Position numbers and translations under genes: made by a program
The notes under the pieces: model-generated
Seen by the model: the letters and a program-made list of their open reading frames with translations, nothing else
Told to the model about the DNA's origin: nothing
The model's database searches: none
Shown: positions 45,686 to 53,567 of the stretch, one piece after another
Layout of the letters: each line of letters starts with the position of its first letter
How positions within the stretch are numbered: position 1 is the stretch's first letter
NCBI RefSeq assembly: GCF_042651065.1
Contig: NZ_JBHSCH010000007.1
Location: 31,750 to 95,749, forward strand
Source of the DNA: Pseudoroseomonas aestuarii
GTDB taxonomy: Bacteria > Pseudomonadota > Alphaproteobacteria > Acetobacterales > Acetobacteraceae
Direction: 5' to 3'
Length of the DNA: 64,000 nt

Positions 45686-45706
45686 GATCGGGCCGGGGCA
45701 GACAGC

Positions 45707-46588
45707 ATGGCCAACCTCAAGGAACTCCGGGGACGCATCAACAGCGTCAAATCCACCCGGAAGATCACCCAGGCGATGAAGATGGTCGCGGCGGCGAAGC
45801 TCCGCCGCGCCCAGCAGCAGGCCGAGGCCGCCCGCCCCTATGCCGAGCGCATGGCCCGCATGCTGGGCGCGCTCGGGCAGGCGGTGGCCGGCAACCCGGA
45901 CGCGCCGAAGCTCCTCGTGGGCACCGGCGCGGACCAGGTGCACCTGCTGGTCGTCGTCACCGGCGACCGCGGTCTGGCCGGCCCCTTCAACACCAATGTG
46001 AGCCGCTTCGCCCGCGCCCGGATCCGGGCGCTGGAGTCGGAAGGCAAGACGGTCAAGATCCTGACCGTCGGCCGCAAGGGCGCCTCCTACCTGAAGCGTG
46101 AATTCGCCTCCCGCGTGGTGGGCGAGGTCAGCTTCCAGGGCAAGAAGCGCGTCGGCTTCGAGGATGCGAACGAGATCGCCACCCGCGTCACCGCGATGCT
46201 GGAGGCGGGCGAGTTCGACGTCTGCACGCTCATCTACAACCGCTTCCGCAACGTGATCAGCCAGACCCCCACGGGCCAGCAGCTGATCCCGGCGGAGCTG
46301 CCGGAGGCCAAGGCCGAGGCGGGTGACGCGCAGGCGTGGTACGAGTACGAGCCGGACGAGGCGACGATCCTGGCGCAGCTGCTGCCGAAGAATCTGGCCA
46401 TCCAGATCTACCGCGCGCTGCTGGAGAATTCCGCTGGCTTCTTCGGCAGCCAGATGAACGCCATGGACAACGCCACGCGCAACGCCGGCGACATGATCAA
46501 CAAGCTGACCCTGACCTACAACCGTACGCGTCAGGCGAACATCACCCGCGAGCTGATCGAGATCATCTCGGGTGCGGAAGCCCTCTGA
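45707..46588 (+). CDS. atpG: F1F0 ATP synthase subunit gamma
   Basis: This is the rotor shaft of F1, 293 residues. The long N-terminal helix begins MANLKELRGRINSVKSTRKITQAMKMVAAAKLRRAQ (given here only as the recognised family opening), the central fold includes VVVTGDRGLAGPFNTNV, and the C-terminal helix is MDNATRNAGDMINKLTLTYNRTRQANITRELIEI. All are strongly conserved. AtpD follows after a 14-base gap. Confidence 0.96.
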   Translation: MANLKELRGRINSVKSTRKITQAMKMVAAAKLRRAQQQAEAARPYAERMARMLGALGQAVAGNPDAPKLLVGTGADQVHLLVVVTGDRGLAGPFNTNVSRFARARIRALESEGKTVKILTVGRKGASYLKREFASRVVGEVSFQGKKRVGFEDANEIATRVTAMLEAGEFDVCTLIYNRFRNVISQTPTGQQLIPAELPEAKAEAGDAQAWYEYEPDEATILAQLLPKNLAIQIYRALLENSAGFFGSQMNAMDNATRNAGDMINKLTLTYNRTRQANITRELIEIISGAEAL

Positions 46589-46602
46589 GGGGAATGACGG
46601 CC

Positions 46603-48033
46603 ATGAAGAACAACGTTGGCAAGGTCACGCAGGTCCTGGGCGCTGTCGTGGACGTGCAGTTCCCCGCCGAACTGCCGAGCATGCAGAACGCCCTGAAGGT
46701 GATGATCGGCGACCGCACCCTGGTGCTGGAAGTCGCGCAGCACCTCGGTGAGCGCACCGTCCGCACCATCGCCATGGACACGACCGACGGCCTGGTCCGC
46801 GGCGCCGAGGTGGTGGACACGGGCGCCGGCATCTCCGTGCCGGTGGGCGAGGGCACCCTCGGCCGCATCCTGAACGTCATCGGCGAGCCGATTGACGAGC
46901 GCGGCCCGGTGGCCGCAACCAAGAGCTACACCATCCACCGCGATGCTCCCGCCTTTGAGGACCAGGCCACCTCGGCCGAGATCCTGGTGACGGGCATCAA
47001 GGTCGTCGACCTGATGTGCCCCTACCTGAAGGGCGGCAAGATCGGCCTGTTCGGCGGCGCCGGCGTCGGCAAGACGGTGACCATCCAGGAGCTGATCAAC
47101 AACATCGCCAAGGGCCATGGCGGCGTGTCCGTGTTCGCCGGCGTCGGCGAGCGCACGCGCGAGGGCAACGATCTCTATCACGAGATGATCGATGCCGGCG
47201 TCATCAAGCTCGGCGAGAACGGCTCCACCGAGGGCTCGAAGGTGGCGCTGGTCTATGGCCAGATGAACGAGCCGCCGGGCGCCCGCGCCCGCGTCGCGCT
47301 CTCCGGCCTGTCCATGGCGGAGTATTTCCGCGATGAGCAGGGCCAGGACGTGCTCTTCTTCATCGACAACATCTTCCGCTTCACCCAGGCGGGCGCCGAG
47401 GTCTCGGCCCTGCTCGGCCGCATCCCCTCCGCGGTGGGCTACCAGCCGACGCTGGCCACCGACATGGGCGCCCTGCAGGAGCGGATCACCTCGACGAAGA
47501 AGGGCTCGATCACCTCGGTGCAGGCCATCTACGTGCCCGCCGACGACCTGACCGACCCGGCCCCCGCCGCCTCCTTCGCCCACCTCGACGCGACCACCGT
47601 GCTGTCGCGCTCGATCGCCGAGCAGGCCATCTTCCCGGCCGTGGACCCGCTGGACTCCACGAGCCGCGCGATGGACCCCCGCGTCATCGGCGACGAGCAC
47701 TACAACACGGCCCGCGAGGTGCAGCGCATCCTGCAGACCTACAAGTCGCTGCAGGACATCATCGCCATCCTGGGCATGGACGAGCTGTCCGAGGACGACA
47801 AGCTGATCGTGGCGCGCGCGCGCAAGATCCAGCGCTTCCTCAGCCAGCCCTTCCACGTCGCCGAGGTCTTCACGGGCACGCCGGGCGTGTTCGTCAAGAT
47901 CGAGGACACGGTCCGCTCCTTCGCCGCCATCTGCAAGGGCGAGTACGACCACCTCCCCGAGGCCGCCTTCTACATGGTCGGCACCATCGAGGACGCGGTG
48001 AAGAAGGCCGAGACCCTCAAGGCCGCGGCCTGA
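46603..48033 (+). CDS. atpD: F1F0 ATP synthase subunit beta
   Basis: This is the catalytic subunit of F1, 476 residues. P-loop GGAGVGKTVTIQELI, the catalytic glutamate and arginine in FAGVGERTREGNDL, and the DELSEEDKL-like DELSEDDKLIV at the catch loop region are all present. I chose ATG 46603 because AGGGGA lies nine bases upstream; the in-frame ATG at 46594 abuts that site. The start lies shortly after the atpG stop, and atpC follows after 22 bases. Confidence 0.96.
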   Translation: MKNNVGKVTQVLGAVVDVQFPAELPSMQNALKVMIGDRTLVLEVAQHLGERTVRTIAMDTTDGLVRGAEVVDTGAGISVPVGEGTLGRILNVIGEPIDERGPVAATKSYTIHRDAPAFEDQATSAEILVTGIKVVDLMCPYLKGGKIGLFGGAGVGKTVTIQELINNIAKGHGGVSVFAGVGERTREGNDLYHEMIDAGVIKLGENGSTEGSKVALVYGQMNEPPGARARVALSGLSMAEYFRDEQGQDVLFFIDNIFRFTQAGAEVSALLGRIPSAVGYQPTLATDMGALQERITSTKKGSITSVQAIYVPADDLTDPAPAASFAHLDATTVLSRSIAEQAIFPAVDPLDSTSRAMDPRVIGDEHYNTAREVQRILQTYKSLQDIIAILGMDELSEDDKLIVARARKIQRFLSQPFHVAEVFTGTPGVFVKIEDTVRSFAAICKGEYDHLPEAAFYMVGTIEDAVKKAETLKAAA

Positions 48034-48055
48034 ACCGGGCAGGGGGAGCTGATCC

Positions 48056-48466
48056 ATGGCGACCTTCGACCTGGAACTGGTGAGCCCGGAGAAGCTCCTT
48101 CTCTCCCGCCCCGTCGAGATGGCCATCATCCCGGCGGCGGAGGGCGAGATGGGGGTGCTCCCCGGCATGGCGCCGATGATCGTGGCCCTCAAGGGCGGCG
48201 TCATCCGCGTGCAGGAGAACGGGCAGACCACCGAGAGGCTGTTCGTGCTCGGCGGCTTCGCCGAGATCACGCCGACCCGCGTCACGGTGCTGGCGGATGA
48301 GGCGACGCCCGTCGCCTCGCTCTCCCGCGCCGCCGCCGCCGCCCGTGTGAAGGAGGCCGAGGCCGCCTACGACGCGGCCGGCAGCGAGACGCCGGAGACG
48401 CGCGAGGCGGCGATGGACCGCCTGCTTGCCGCGCGCGAGATGGCCGCCGCGGCCGAGGCCGCTTGA
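48056..48466 (+). CDS. atpC: F1F0 ATP synthase subunit epsilon
   Basis: This is the central-stalk subunit that couples gamma to the c-ring and can inhibit ATP hydrolysis, 136 residues. The N-terminal beta-sandwich has LELVSPEKLLLSRPVEMAIIPAAEGEMGVLPGMAPM (recognised opening, with the conserved G-x-x-G-V-L-P-G). The Ala/Glu-rich C-terminal helices are typical of the alphaproteobacterial form. It is the last gene of the operon and is followed by a clear terminator. Confidence 0.93.
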   Translation: MATFDLELVSPEKLLLSRPVEMAIIPAAEGEMGVLPGMAPMIVALKGGVIRVQENGQTTERLFVLGGFAEITPTRVTVLADEATPVASLSRAAAAARVKEAEAAYDAAGSETPETREAAMDRLLAAREMAAAAEAA

Positions 48467-48510
48467 GGCACCGCGCCACCGGTCCTGTCCGGGCTGTGAC
48501 TTGATTCCCG

Positions 48511-48547
48511 ACGCCGTTCGCAGATCATCCCTGCGGACGGCGTTTTT
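48511..48547 (+). terminator. Rho-independent terminator of the atp operon
   Basis: A 13-bp stem with one G-U pair (acgccgttcgcag / ctgcggacggcgt), loop atcatcc and a TTTTT run, 45 bases after the atpC stop. Confidence 0.85.
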
Positions 48548-48593
48548 CTATGTCCCTGGGCTGGCGCGTGCCCCGGGCGGTGGGGGCAGCGGC

Positions 48594-49463
48594 ATGAAGC
48601 ACTGGCAGATCGCGCAGGTGGCCTGGAACCGGTTCGATCCGGCGCGGCTCGACGCCGGACTGATCCCCCTGGTGAAGGCGGCGGCGATGGTGGAGAAGAA
48701 CGGCGTCGATTACGCCCTCTATCTCAACCGCGTCTTCCAGGACGACCCGGATTTCCGCCAGGCCGCCGACAACTGGGCGGTGGAGGAGGTGCAGCATGGC
48801 GACGCGCTGGGCCGCTGGGCCATGCTGGCCGACCCCGGCTGGAGCTTCGACGACGCCTTCGAGCGCTACCGCAACGGCTACCGGATCGACGTCAACGCCG
48901 ATGCCTCCATCCGCGGCAGCCGCACCGGCGAGCTGATCGCCCGCTGCATGGTGGAGACAGGCACCTCCAGCTACTACACGGCCCTGGGCGAGGCGACGGA
49001 GGAGCCGGTGCTGAAGGAGATCTGCCGCCTCATCGCGGCGGACGAGTACCGCCACTTCAAGCTCTTCTACGACCACATGAAGCGCTACCTGGCGCGGGAA
49101 CGGCTCTCCTTTCCGCAGCGCCTGCGCGTCGCCGCCGGCCGCATCGGCGAGTCGGAGGATGACGAGCTGGCCTATGCCTATCACTGCGGCAACGAGCCGG
49201 AAGGCGCGGCCTACGACCATGAACGGTGTATCGCCGGCTACATGGGGCGTGCCATGGGCTACTATCGCTACCGGCATATCGAGCGTGGCATGGGCATGGT
49301 TTTCAAATCGATCGGGCTGACGCCCCGGGGCCGCCTGGCGGGCCTCGCCGCGCAAGGGGCGTGGCGGCTGCTGCGCTGGCGGCACGGGCGCTACCAGCAA
49401 TGGCTGGCGCGCTCCGATGCCACCAAGGGGAAGCTCGCCGCACGCAGCCCGGCCGCGGCTTGA
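48594..49463 (+). CDS. Ferritin-like di-iron domain protein
   Basis: This 289-residue protein has a four-helix bundle with a complete carboxylate-bridged di-iron site: Glu34 on helix 1, Glu65-x-x-His68 on helix 2 (WAVEEVQHGD), Glu121 on helix 3 (CMVETGTSSYYTALG) and Glu151-x-x-His154 on helix 4 (ADEYRHFKLF). The pattern and spacing resemble acyl-ACP desaturases and related ferritin-like oxidases rather than iron-storage ferritin. The C-terminal 110 residues are basic, with no known domain. The substrate and the reaction (desaturation, hydroxylation or oxidase) are unknown. It stands alone after the atp terminator, nine bases before the xylanase gene, with which it could be cotranscribed. Confidence 0.8.
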   Translation: MKHWQIAQVAWNRFDPARLDAGLIPLVKAAAMVEKNGVDYALYLNRVFQDDPDFRQAADNWAVEEVQHGDALGRWAMLADPGWSFDDAFERYRNGYRIDVNADASIRGSRTGELIARCMVETGTSSYYTALGEATEEPVLKEICRLIAADEYRHFKLFYDHMKRYLARERLSFPQRLRVAAGRIGESEDDELAYAYHCGNEPEGAAYDHERCIAGYMGRAMGYYRYRHIERGMGMVFKSIGLTPRGRLAGLAAQGAWRLLRWRHGRYQQWLARSDATKGKLAARSPAAA

Positions 49464-49471
49464 GCATCGCC

Positions 49472-50593
49472 ATGCTTCGCCGCCGCACCCTGCTGGCCGC
49501 CACGGCCGCCGGCACGCTGTCCCCATCCCTGGGCCGGGCCCAGGCCGCGCCCGATCTCTCCGGCCTGCCCAGCCTGGGCGCCCTGGCGCGCAGCCAGGGC
49601 CTCACCTTCGGCGCCGCCGTGCAGGGCCAGCTCCTGGAGACCGACCCGGACTACCACCGCGCCTTCGAGACCGAGGCCGCCATTGTGGTGCCGGAATGGG
49701 AGGCCAAATGGTCCGCCCTGCAGCCGCAGGAGGGCCGCTTCGACACCGCCCCGCTCGATTCCATCCTGCGCTGGGCGCAATCCCGCGCCCGCCCGGTGCG
49801 CGGCCATGCGCTGATCTGGCACAACGACCTGCCGGACTGGACCCGCGCCGCCCTGGGCGAGGGGCGGGACCGCGCCCTGGCCGTGATGGCCGCGCATTTC
49901 GACCGCGTCCTGTCCCATGCCCGCGGCCAGATCCGCGACTGGGACGTGGTCAACGAGCCGGTGGCCAACCCGCCCGGCAGCGACGTGCCCCAGGCCGGCC
50001 CCGGCGAGCTGCGCGACACGCCCTGGCTGCGCGCGCTGGGGCCCAACTACATCGACATCGCCTTCCGCATGGCGCGCGAGCGCGACCCCACCCTGCGGCT
50101 GACGCTGAACGAATACGGCATCGAGGAGGACACGCCCGACGCCACCGAGAAGCGCCGCCGCCTGCTGGCGCTGCTGCGCTCCCTCCTGGCGCGGGGCACG
50201 CCGCTGGATGCGGTGGGCATCCAGGCGCACCTGCAGATGGTCCGCCCCTTCCGCCCGGCGCCCTTCGCCGCCTTCCTGGCCGAGCTGCGGCAGATGGGCC
50301 TGGCCGTGCTGATCACCGAGCTGGATGTGCGGGAGGCGCCGAGCCCGCCACAGGACATGGGGGCGCGCGACGCGCTGGTGGCCGAGCGTGCCCATGCCTT
50401 CGTCGCCACGGCGCTGGAGGGCGGGGTGCGCACCATCCTCACCTGGGGCCTGTCCGACAAATACTCCTGGCTGGCCACCGAGCCCGCCGTGGCGCTGCGC
50501 GACGGCCGCACCCATCGCGGCCTGCCGCTCGACGCGGAATGGCGCCGCAAGGCGTTGTGGGAAGCCCTGGCCCGCGCCTTCCAGGGCCGCTGA
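49472..50593 (+). CDS. GH10 family endo-1,4-beta-xylanase
   Basis: This is an exported glycoside hydrolase of family 10, 373 residues. A twin-arginine-like signal (MLRRRTLLAATAAGTL, ending RAQA) is followed by a single TIM-barrel domain. Family blocks are VVPEWEAKW, GHALIWHNDLPDW, the acid/base Glu162 in WDVVNEPV, LNEYGIEED, and the nucleophile Glu283 in LITELDV. There is no carbohydrate-binding module. It would cut beta-1,4-xylan or a related glycan. No other xylan-use genes are nearby, so its real substrate is unclear. It begins nine bases after the ferritin-like gene. Confidence 0.92.
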   Translation: MLRRRTLLAATAAGTLSPSLGRAQAAPDLSGLPSLGALARSQGLTFGAAVQGQLLETDPDYHRAFETEAAIVVPEWEAKWSALQPQEGRFDTAPLDSILRWAQSRARPVRGHALIWHNDLPDWTRAALGEGRDRALAVMAAHFDRVLSHARGQIRDWDVVNEPVANPPGSDVPQAGPGELRDTPWLRALGPNYIDIAFRMARERDPTLRLTLNEYGIEEDTPDATEKRRRLLALLRSLLARGTPLDAVGIQAHLQMVRPFRPAPFAAFLAELRQMGLAVLITELDVREAPSPPQDMGARDALVAERAHAFVATALEGGVRTILTWGLSDKYSWLATEPAVALRDGRTHRGLPLDAEWRRKALWEALARAFQGR

Positions 50594-50674
50594 ACGGCGG
50601 CGAAGCCGCGCGAGGGGGCGACAGCGGCGCCGATCGGGTGTTTCCTGGCGGGCATGTCTCGCGCTGGAGCCCCG

Positions 50675-51733
50675 ATGGATCTCGCCACCCTCGAAACCCC
50701 CGTCCCCGTCGTCGACCTCGCCGTGGTCGAGGCCAACCTGGCGCGGATGCAGGAATACTGCGACCGCCACGGCCTGGCCCTGCGGCCGCACATCAAGACG
50801 CACAAGATCCCGGCCCTGGCCCAGCGGCAGGTGGCGCTCGGCGCCCGCGGCATTACCTGCCAGAAGCTGGGCGAGGCGGAGGTGATGGCCGATGCCGGGC
50901 TGGACGACATCCTGATCTCCTACCCGCTGCTGGGGCAGGGCAAGGCCGCGCGCCTCGGCGCGCTGGCGGGCCGGGCGCGGATGCGCGTGGCGGTGGACAA
51001 CCCGCTGGCCCTGCGCAACGCCGCCGAGGCCGCCGCCGCCGCGGGGGCCGAGATCGGCGTGCTGGTGGAGTTCGACAGCGGCGCCCGGCGCACCGGCGTC
51101 ACCAGCGTGGAGGCGGCGCTGGAGCTGGCCCGCGCCGCCCGCGCCACCCCCGGCCTGCGCTTCGACGGGCTGATGACCTACCCCGTCTCCGCCGCCAGCG
51201 CCGTGTTCCTGGAGGCCATCCTGCCGCGGCTGCGGGCGGAGGGGCTGGAGCCCGCCATCCTCTCCGGCGGCGGCACGCCGGATGCCTTCCGCACCCATGA
51301 GCTGGCGCCGGTCAACGAGCTGCGCGTCGGCACCTACATCTACAACGACCGGATGATGGTGGCGGCCGGCCATGCCGGCTGGGCCGATTGCGCCCTGCAC
51401 CTGCATGTCACGGTCATCAGCCGCCCCACGGCGGAGCGCGGCATCATCGACGCCGGCACCAAGAGCTTCGCGGCCGACCCGATGCCGGGGGGCGCGGAGC
51501 TCGGCCACGGCTACTTCCCCGACTACCCGGAAGCGCGGCTGGAGCGGCTGAGCGAGGAGCACGGCATGCTCGACCTCTCCGCCTGCGCCCGGAAGCCGGA
51601 GTTGGGCGAGCGGCTGCGCGTGGTGCCCAACCATGTCTGCCCCGTCAGCAACCTGCATGACCGTATCGCCTTCGTGCGCGGGGGGGAGTTCCTGGGGTTC
51701 CAGGATGTCGCGGCGCGGGGGAAGACCCTTTGA
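50675..51733 (+). CDS. D-threonine aldolase/DSD1-like PLP enzyme
   Basis: This is a fold-type III PLP enzyme of the alanine racemase N-terminal superfamily, D-threonine aldolase/D-serine dehydratase group, 352 residues from ATG 50675. The PLP lysine is in LRPHIKTHK, the phosphate-binding block is SGGGTPDAF, and the metal-binding His and Cys are in VVPNHVCPVSNLHD. Such enzymes split D-threonine (or 3-hydroxy-D-amino acids) to glycine and aldehyde, or dehydrate D-serine. An ATG at 50654 would add seven residues; GGAG five bases before 50675 favours the later one. A terminator lies between it and ridA. Confidence 0.9.
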   Translation: MDLATLETPVPVVDLAVVEANLARMQEYCDRHGLALRPHIKTHKIPALAQRQVALGARGITCQKLGEAEVMADAGLDDILISYPLLGQGKAARLGALAGRARMRVAVDNPLALRNAAEAAAAAGAEIGVLVEFDSGARRTGVTSVEAALELARAARATPGLRFDGLMTYPVSAASAVFLEAILPRLRAEGLEPAILSGGGTPDAFRTHELAPVNELRVGTYIYNDRMMVAAGHAGWADCALHLHVTVISRPTAERGIIDAGTKSFAADPMPGGAELGHGYFPDYPEARLERLSEEHGMLDLSACARKPELGERLRVVPNHVCPVSNLHDRIAFVRGGEFLGFQDVAARGKTL

Positions 51734-51863
51734 GAGCGCGGCCCGCAGCGCGGGACGAGCGCCCGAACGGGCGCCGCCGCCTGTGCGGCGGAGCCAGGCC
51801 GGCGGATGCTGGCGCCGGCGTTTGAGGGCGGCTGTGCGTCAGCACAGGCGCAACTGAAAAGAA

Positions 51864-51909
51864 TCCGGGGGGAAGGAATTCTCCCCGGACCCCTCTTCTT
51901 TTTCTTCTT
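51864..51909 (+). terminator. Terminator-like element (hairpin plus T-rich tract) before ridA
   Basis: A 10-bp stem with one G-U pair (tccgggggga / tctccccgga, 51864-51873 and 51880-51889) is followed by ccc and the T-rich string ctcttctttttcttcttc. It shares the core gggggaaggaattc with the sdhB terminator. The ridA ATG lies only 20 bases beyond, so ridA needs its own promoter or relies on read-through. Confidence 0.7.
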
Positions 51910-51928
51910 CGAGTTCAAGGGACACATC

Positions 51929-52393
51929 ATGACCGAGACCGCCGAGCAACGCCTGGAGGCGCTGGGGCACAGCCTGCCGAAGGTGGGCAAGCCGCTGTTC
52001 AGCTACGTGCCGTTCCGCCGCGTGGGCGATGTCGCCTACCTCTCCGGGCAGGTGCCCCGGCTGGCCGATGGCTCCGTCATTCAGGGCAAGGTGGGCGCGG
52101 AGATGGGGGTGGAGGAGGCGCGCAAGGCGGCCGAGCTCTGCGCGCTGCATCTCCTGGCCGTGGCGCGCGAGGCCGCGGGCTCGCTGGAGCGGGTGGAGTT
52201 CCTCAAGGTGTTCGGCATGGTCAACGCCACGCCGGAATTTGGCGAGCAGCCCAAGGTGATCGACGCCTGCTCGCAGCTCCTCGCCGCCGTGCTGGGCGAG
52301 CGTGGCCACCATGCCCGCTCGGCCGTCGGCATGGGGTCGCTGCCCTCCAACGTGCCGGTCGAGATCGAGGCCGTCATCCGCATCCTGCCGTGA
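51929..52393 (+). CDS. ridA: RidA family protein (reactive imine deaminase-like)
   Basis: This is a 154-residue protein of the RidA/YjgF superfamily, in the longer subgroup often annotated as endoribonuclease L-PSP. It includes VGDVAYLSGQVPRLADGS, the LKVFGMVNATPEFGEQPKVIDACSQLLAAVLGERGHHARSAVGMGSLPSNVPVEIEAV series with the conserved R-S-A-V-G-x-x-x-L-P motif. RidA proteins hydrolyse reactive enamines/imines made by PLP dehydratases, which fits the upstream D-threonine aldolase/D-serine dehydratase-like gene and the downstream aminotransferase; the functional link is inference. It is flanked on both sides by T-rich terminator-like sequences. Confidence 0.88.
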   Translation: MTETAEQRLEALGHSLPKVGKPLFSYVPFRRVGDVAYLSGQVPRLADGSVIQGKVGAEMGVEEARKAAELCALHLLAVAREAAGSLERVEFLKVFGMVNATPEFGEQPKVIDACSQLLAAVLGERGHHARSAVGMGSLPSNVPVEIEAVIRILP

Positions 52394-52415
52394 GAGGAGG
52401 ATTGAAGGAAGGAAC

Positions 52416-52439
52416 CTTCTTTTTCTGAAGAAAAAGAAG
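52416..52439. terminator. A/T-rich palindrome between convergent ridA and aminotransferase genes
   Basis: A perfect 11-bp stem (cttctttttct / agaaaaagaag) separated by only ga. It is strikingly A/T-rich for this genome and is followed by caaaaagactttt. The 11-mer cttctttttct also occurs at 51895. It could terminate either convergent transcript. Confidence 0.55.
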
Positions 52440-52485
52440 CAAAAAGACTTTTCGAGTTTGGCGTCACGCTCCCGGCCAGCGGCCG

Positions 52486-53559
52486 CTAAGTGAGCACGCG
52501 GGCAAGCCGGCCCAGCCCCTCCGCCAGCCTTGCCCGTTCCGCCTCGCCGCCCAGCGAGAGGCGGAAGAAGGGCGCCTCGCCCCCGGCATGGCGGAAGGGC
52601 GTGGCGGGGGCGAGCGAGACCTCCGCCGCCCGCGCCCGCGCCAGGAAATCCGCCTCCGCCTCGCCGGCGGGGCGGTGCATCCAGATGTGCCAGGAATCGC
52701 CGGGCTCGGTGGCGAAGCGCGCCGTGCCCAGAATCTCCCGCGCCAGGGCACGGCGCGCGGCGCCCTCGGCGCGCTTCTCCGCCACCAGCCGGGCGGCGGT
52801 GCCATCCTCCGCCAGCCGCGCCGTGGCGGCGGCGATCACCGGATTGGCCGTCAGGCCGCGGATGCGGATCTGCTCCGCCGCCACCTCGGCCAGCGCCGCG
52901 GGCGCCGACACCGCCCCCAGCCGCAGCGAGAGCGAGACCATCTTGGACAAGCTCCACATGCCGAAGACCCGCTCCGGCAGCAGGCTGGCGAGGCTGGGCG
53001 GCCGCAGCTCGGGCGCGGCGAGGAAGGCATAGGCCTCGTCCTCCACCACCCAGAGGTCGTGCCGTGCCACGATCGCGGCCAGCGCCGCCAGCCGCGCCGC
53101 GCTGTAGGTGAGGCCGAGCGGGTTGTGCACCACCGGCATCACATAGAGCACGCCGGGCGGCTCGGGGCTGGCCAGGGCCTGTTCTAGCGCGGCGAGGTCC
53201 ATGCCTTCGGCATCCATCGGCAGGCCGAGGGTCGGCACGCCTTCCAGCGCCAGGAAGTGCCGCGCCATGGGGAAGGTGTGCGCCTCCATGGCGATGCGCC
53301 GCCGCCCCGGCCCGGCCGCCGCCAGCGCCGCCGTGAAGGCCACGCTCAGCGCCGACTGCCCGCCGCAGGTCAGCGCCAGCGCCTGCCCCGGCGCCAGCCC
53401 GAGCAGCGGCGCGATGGCCCGGCGTGCCGCCTCCGCCCCCTGGGGCGGGCCATAGGCGGCAGGCAGGGGAGCGCCGCCCTCCAGCAGGCCGCGCAGCGCG
53501 CCGGAGACCGCCGCCTCCTGCGCCGGGATGGCGGGGTAGTTCACCCAGAGATCGTACAT
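52486..53559 (-). CDS. PLP-dependent aminotransferase class I/II (MocR-like catalytic domain without HTH)
   Basis: This is a 357-residue fold-type I PLP enzyme. The Schiff-base lysine is in MWSLSKMVSLSLRLG, the cofactor Asn in VVHNPLGLTYS, and the Asp-Glu-Ala-Tyr block in VVEDEAYAFL. The sequence looks most like the aminotransferase half of MocR/PdxR regulators (W-N-x-P and S-K-x-x-x-x-x-L-R-x-G patterns), but it begins directly at MYDLWVNYPAIPAQEAAV, with no winged-helix N-terminus or linker. It is followed leftward by the A/T-rich palindrome and preceded eight bases upstream by the S9 peptidase stop, so it shares that operon. The substrate is unknown. Confidence 0.85.
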   Translation of the reverse strand: MYDLWVNYPAIPAQEAAVSGALRGLLEGGAPLPAAYGPPQGAEAARRAIAPLLGLAPGQALALTCGGQSALSVAFTAALAAAGPGRRRIAMEAHTFPMARHFLALEGVPTLGLPMDAEGMDLAALEQALASPEPPGVLYVMPVVHNPLGLTYSAARLAALAAIVARHDLWVVEDEAYAFLAAPELRPPSLASLLPERVFGMWSLSKMVSLSLRLGAVSAPAALAEVAAEQIRIRGLTANPVIAAATARLAEDGTAARLVAEKRAEGAARRALAREILGTARFATEPGDSWHIWMHRPAGEAEADFLARARAAEVSLAPATPFRHAGGEAPFFRLSLGGEAERARLAEGLGRLARVLT

Positions 53560-53567
53560 GCCCGCCC

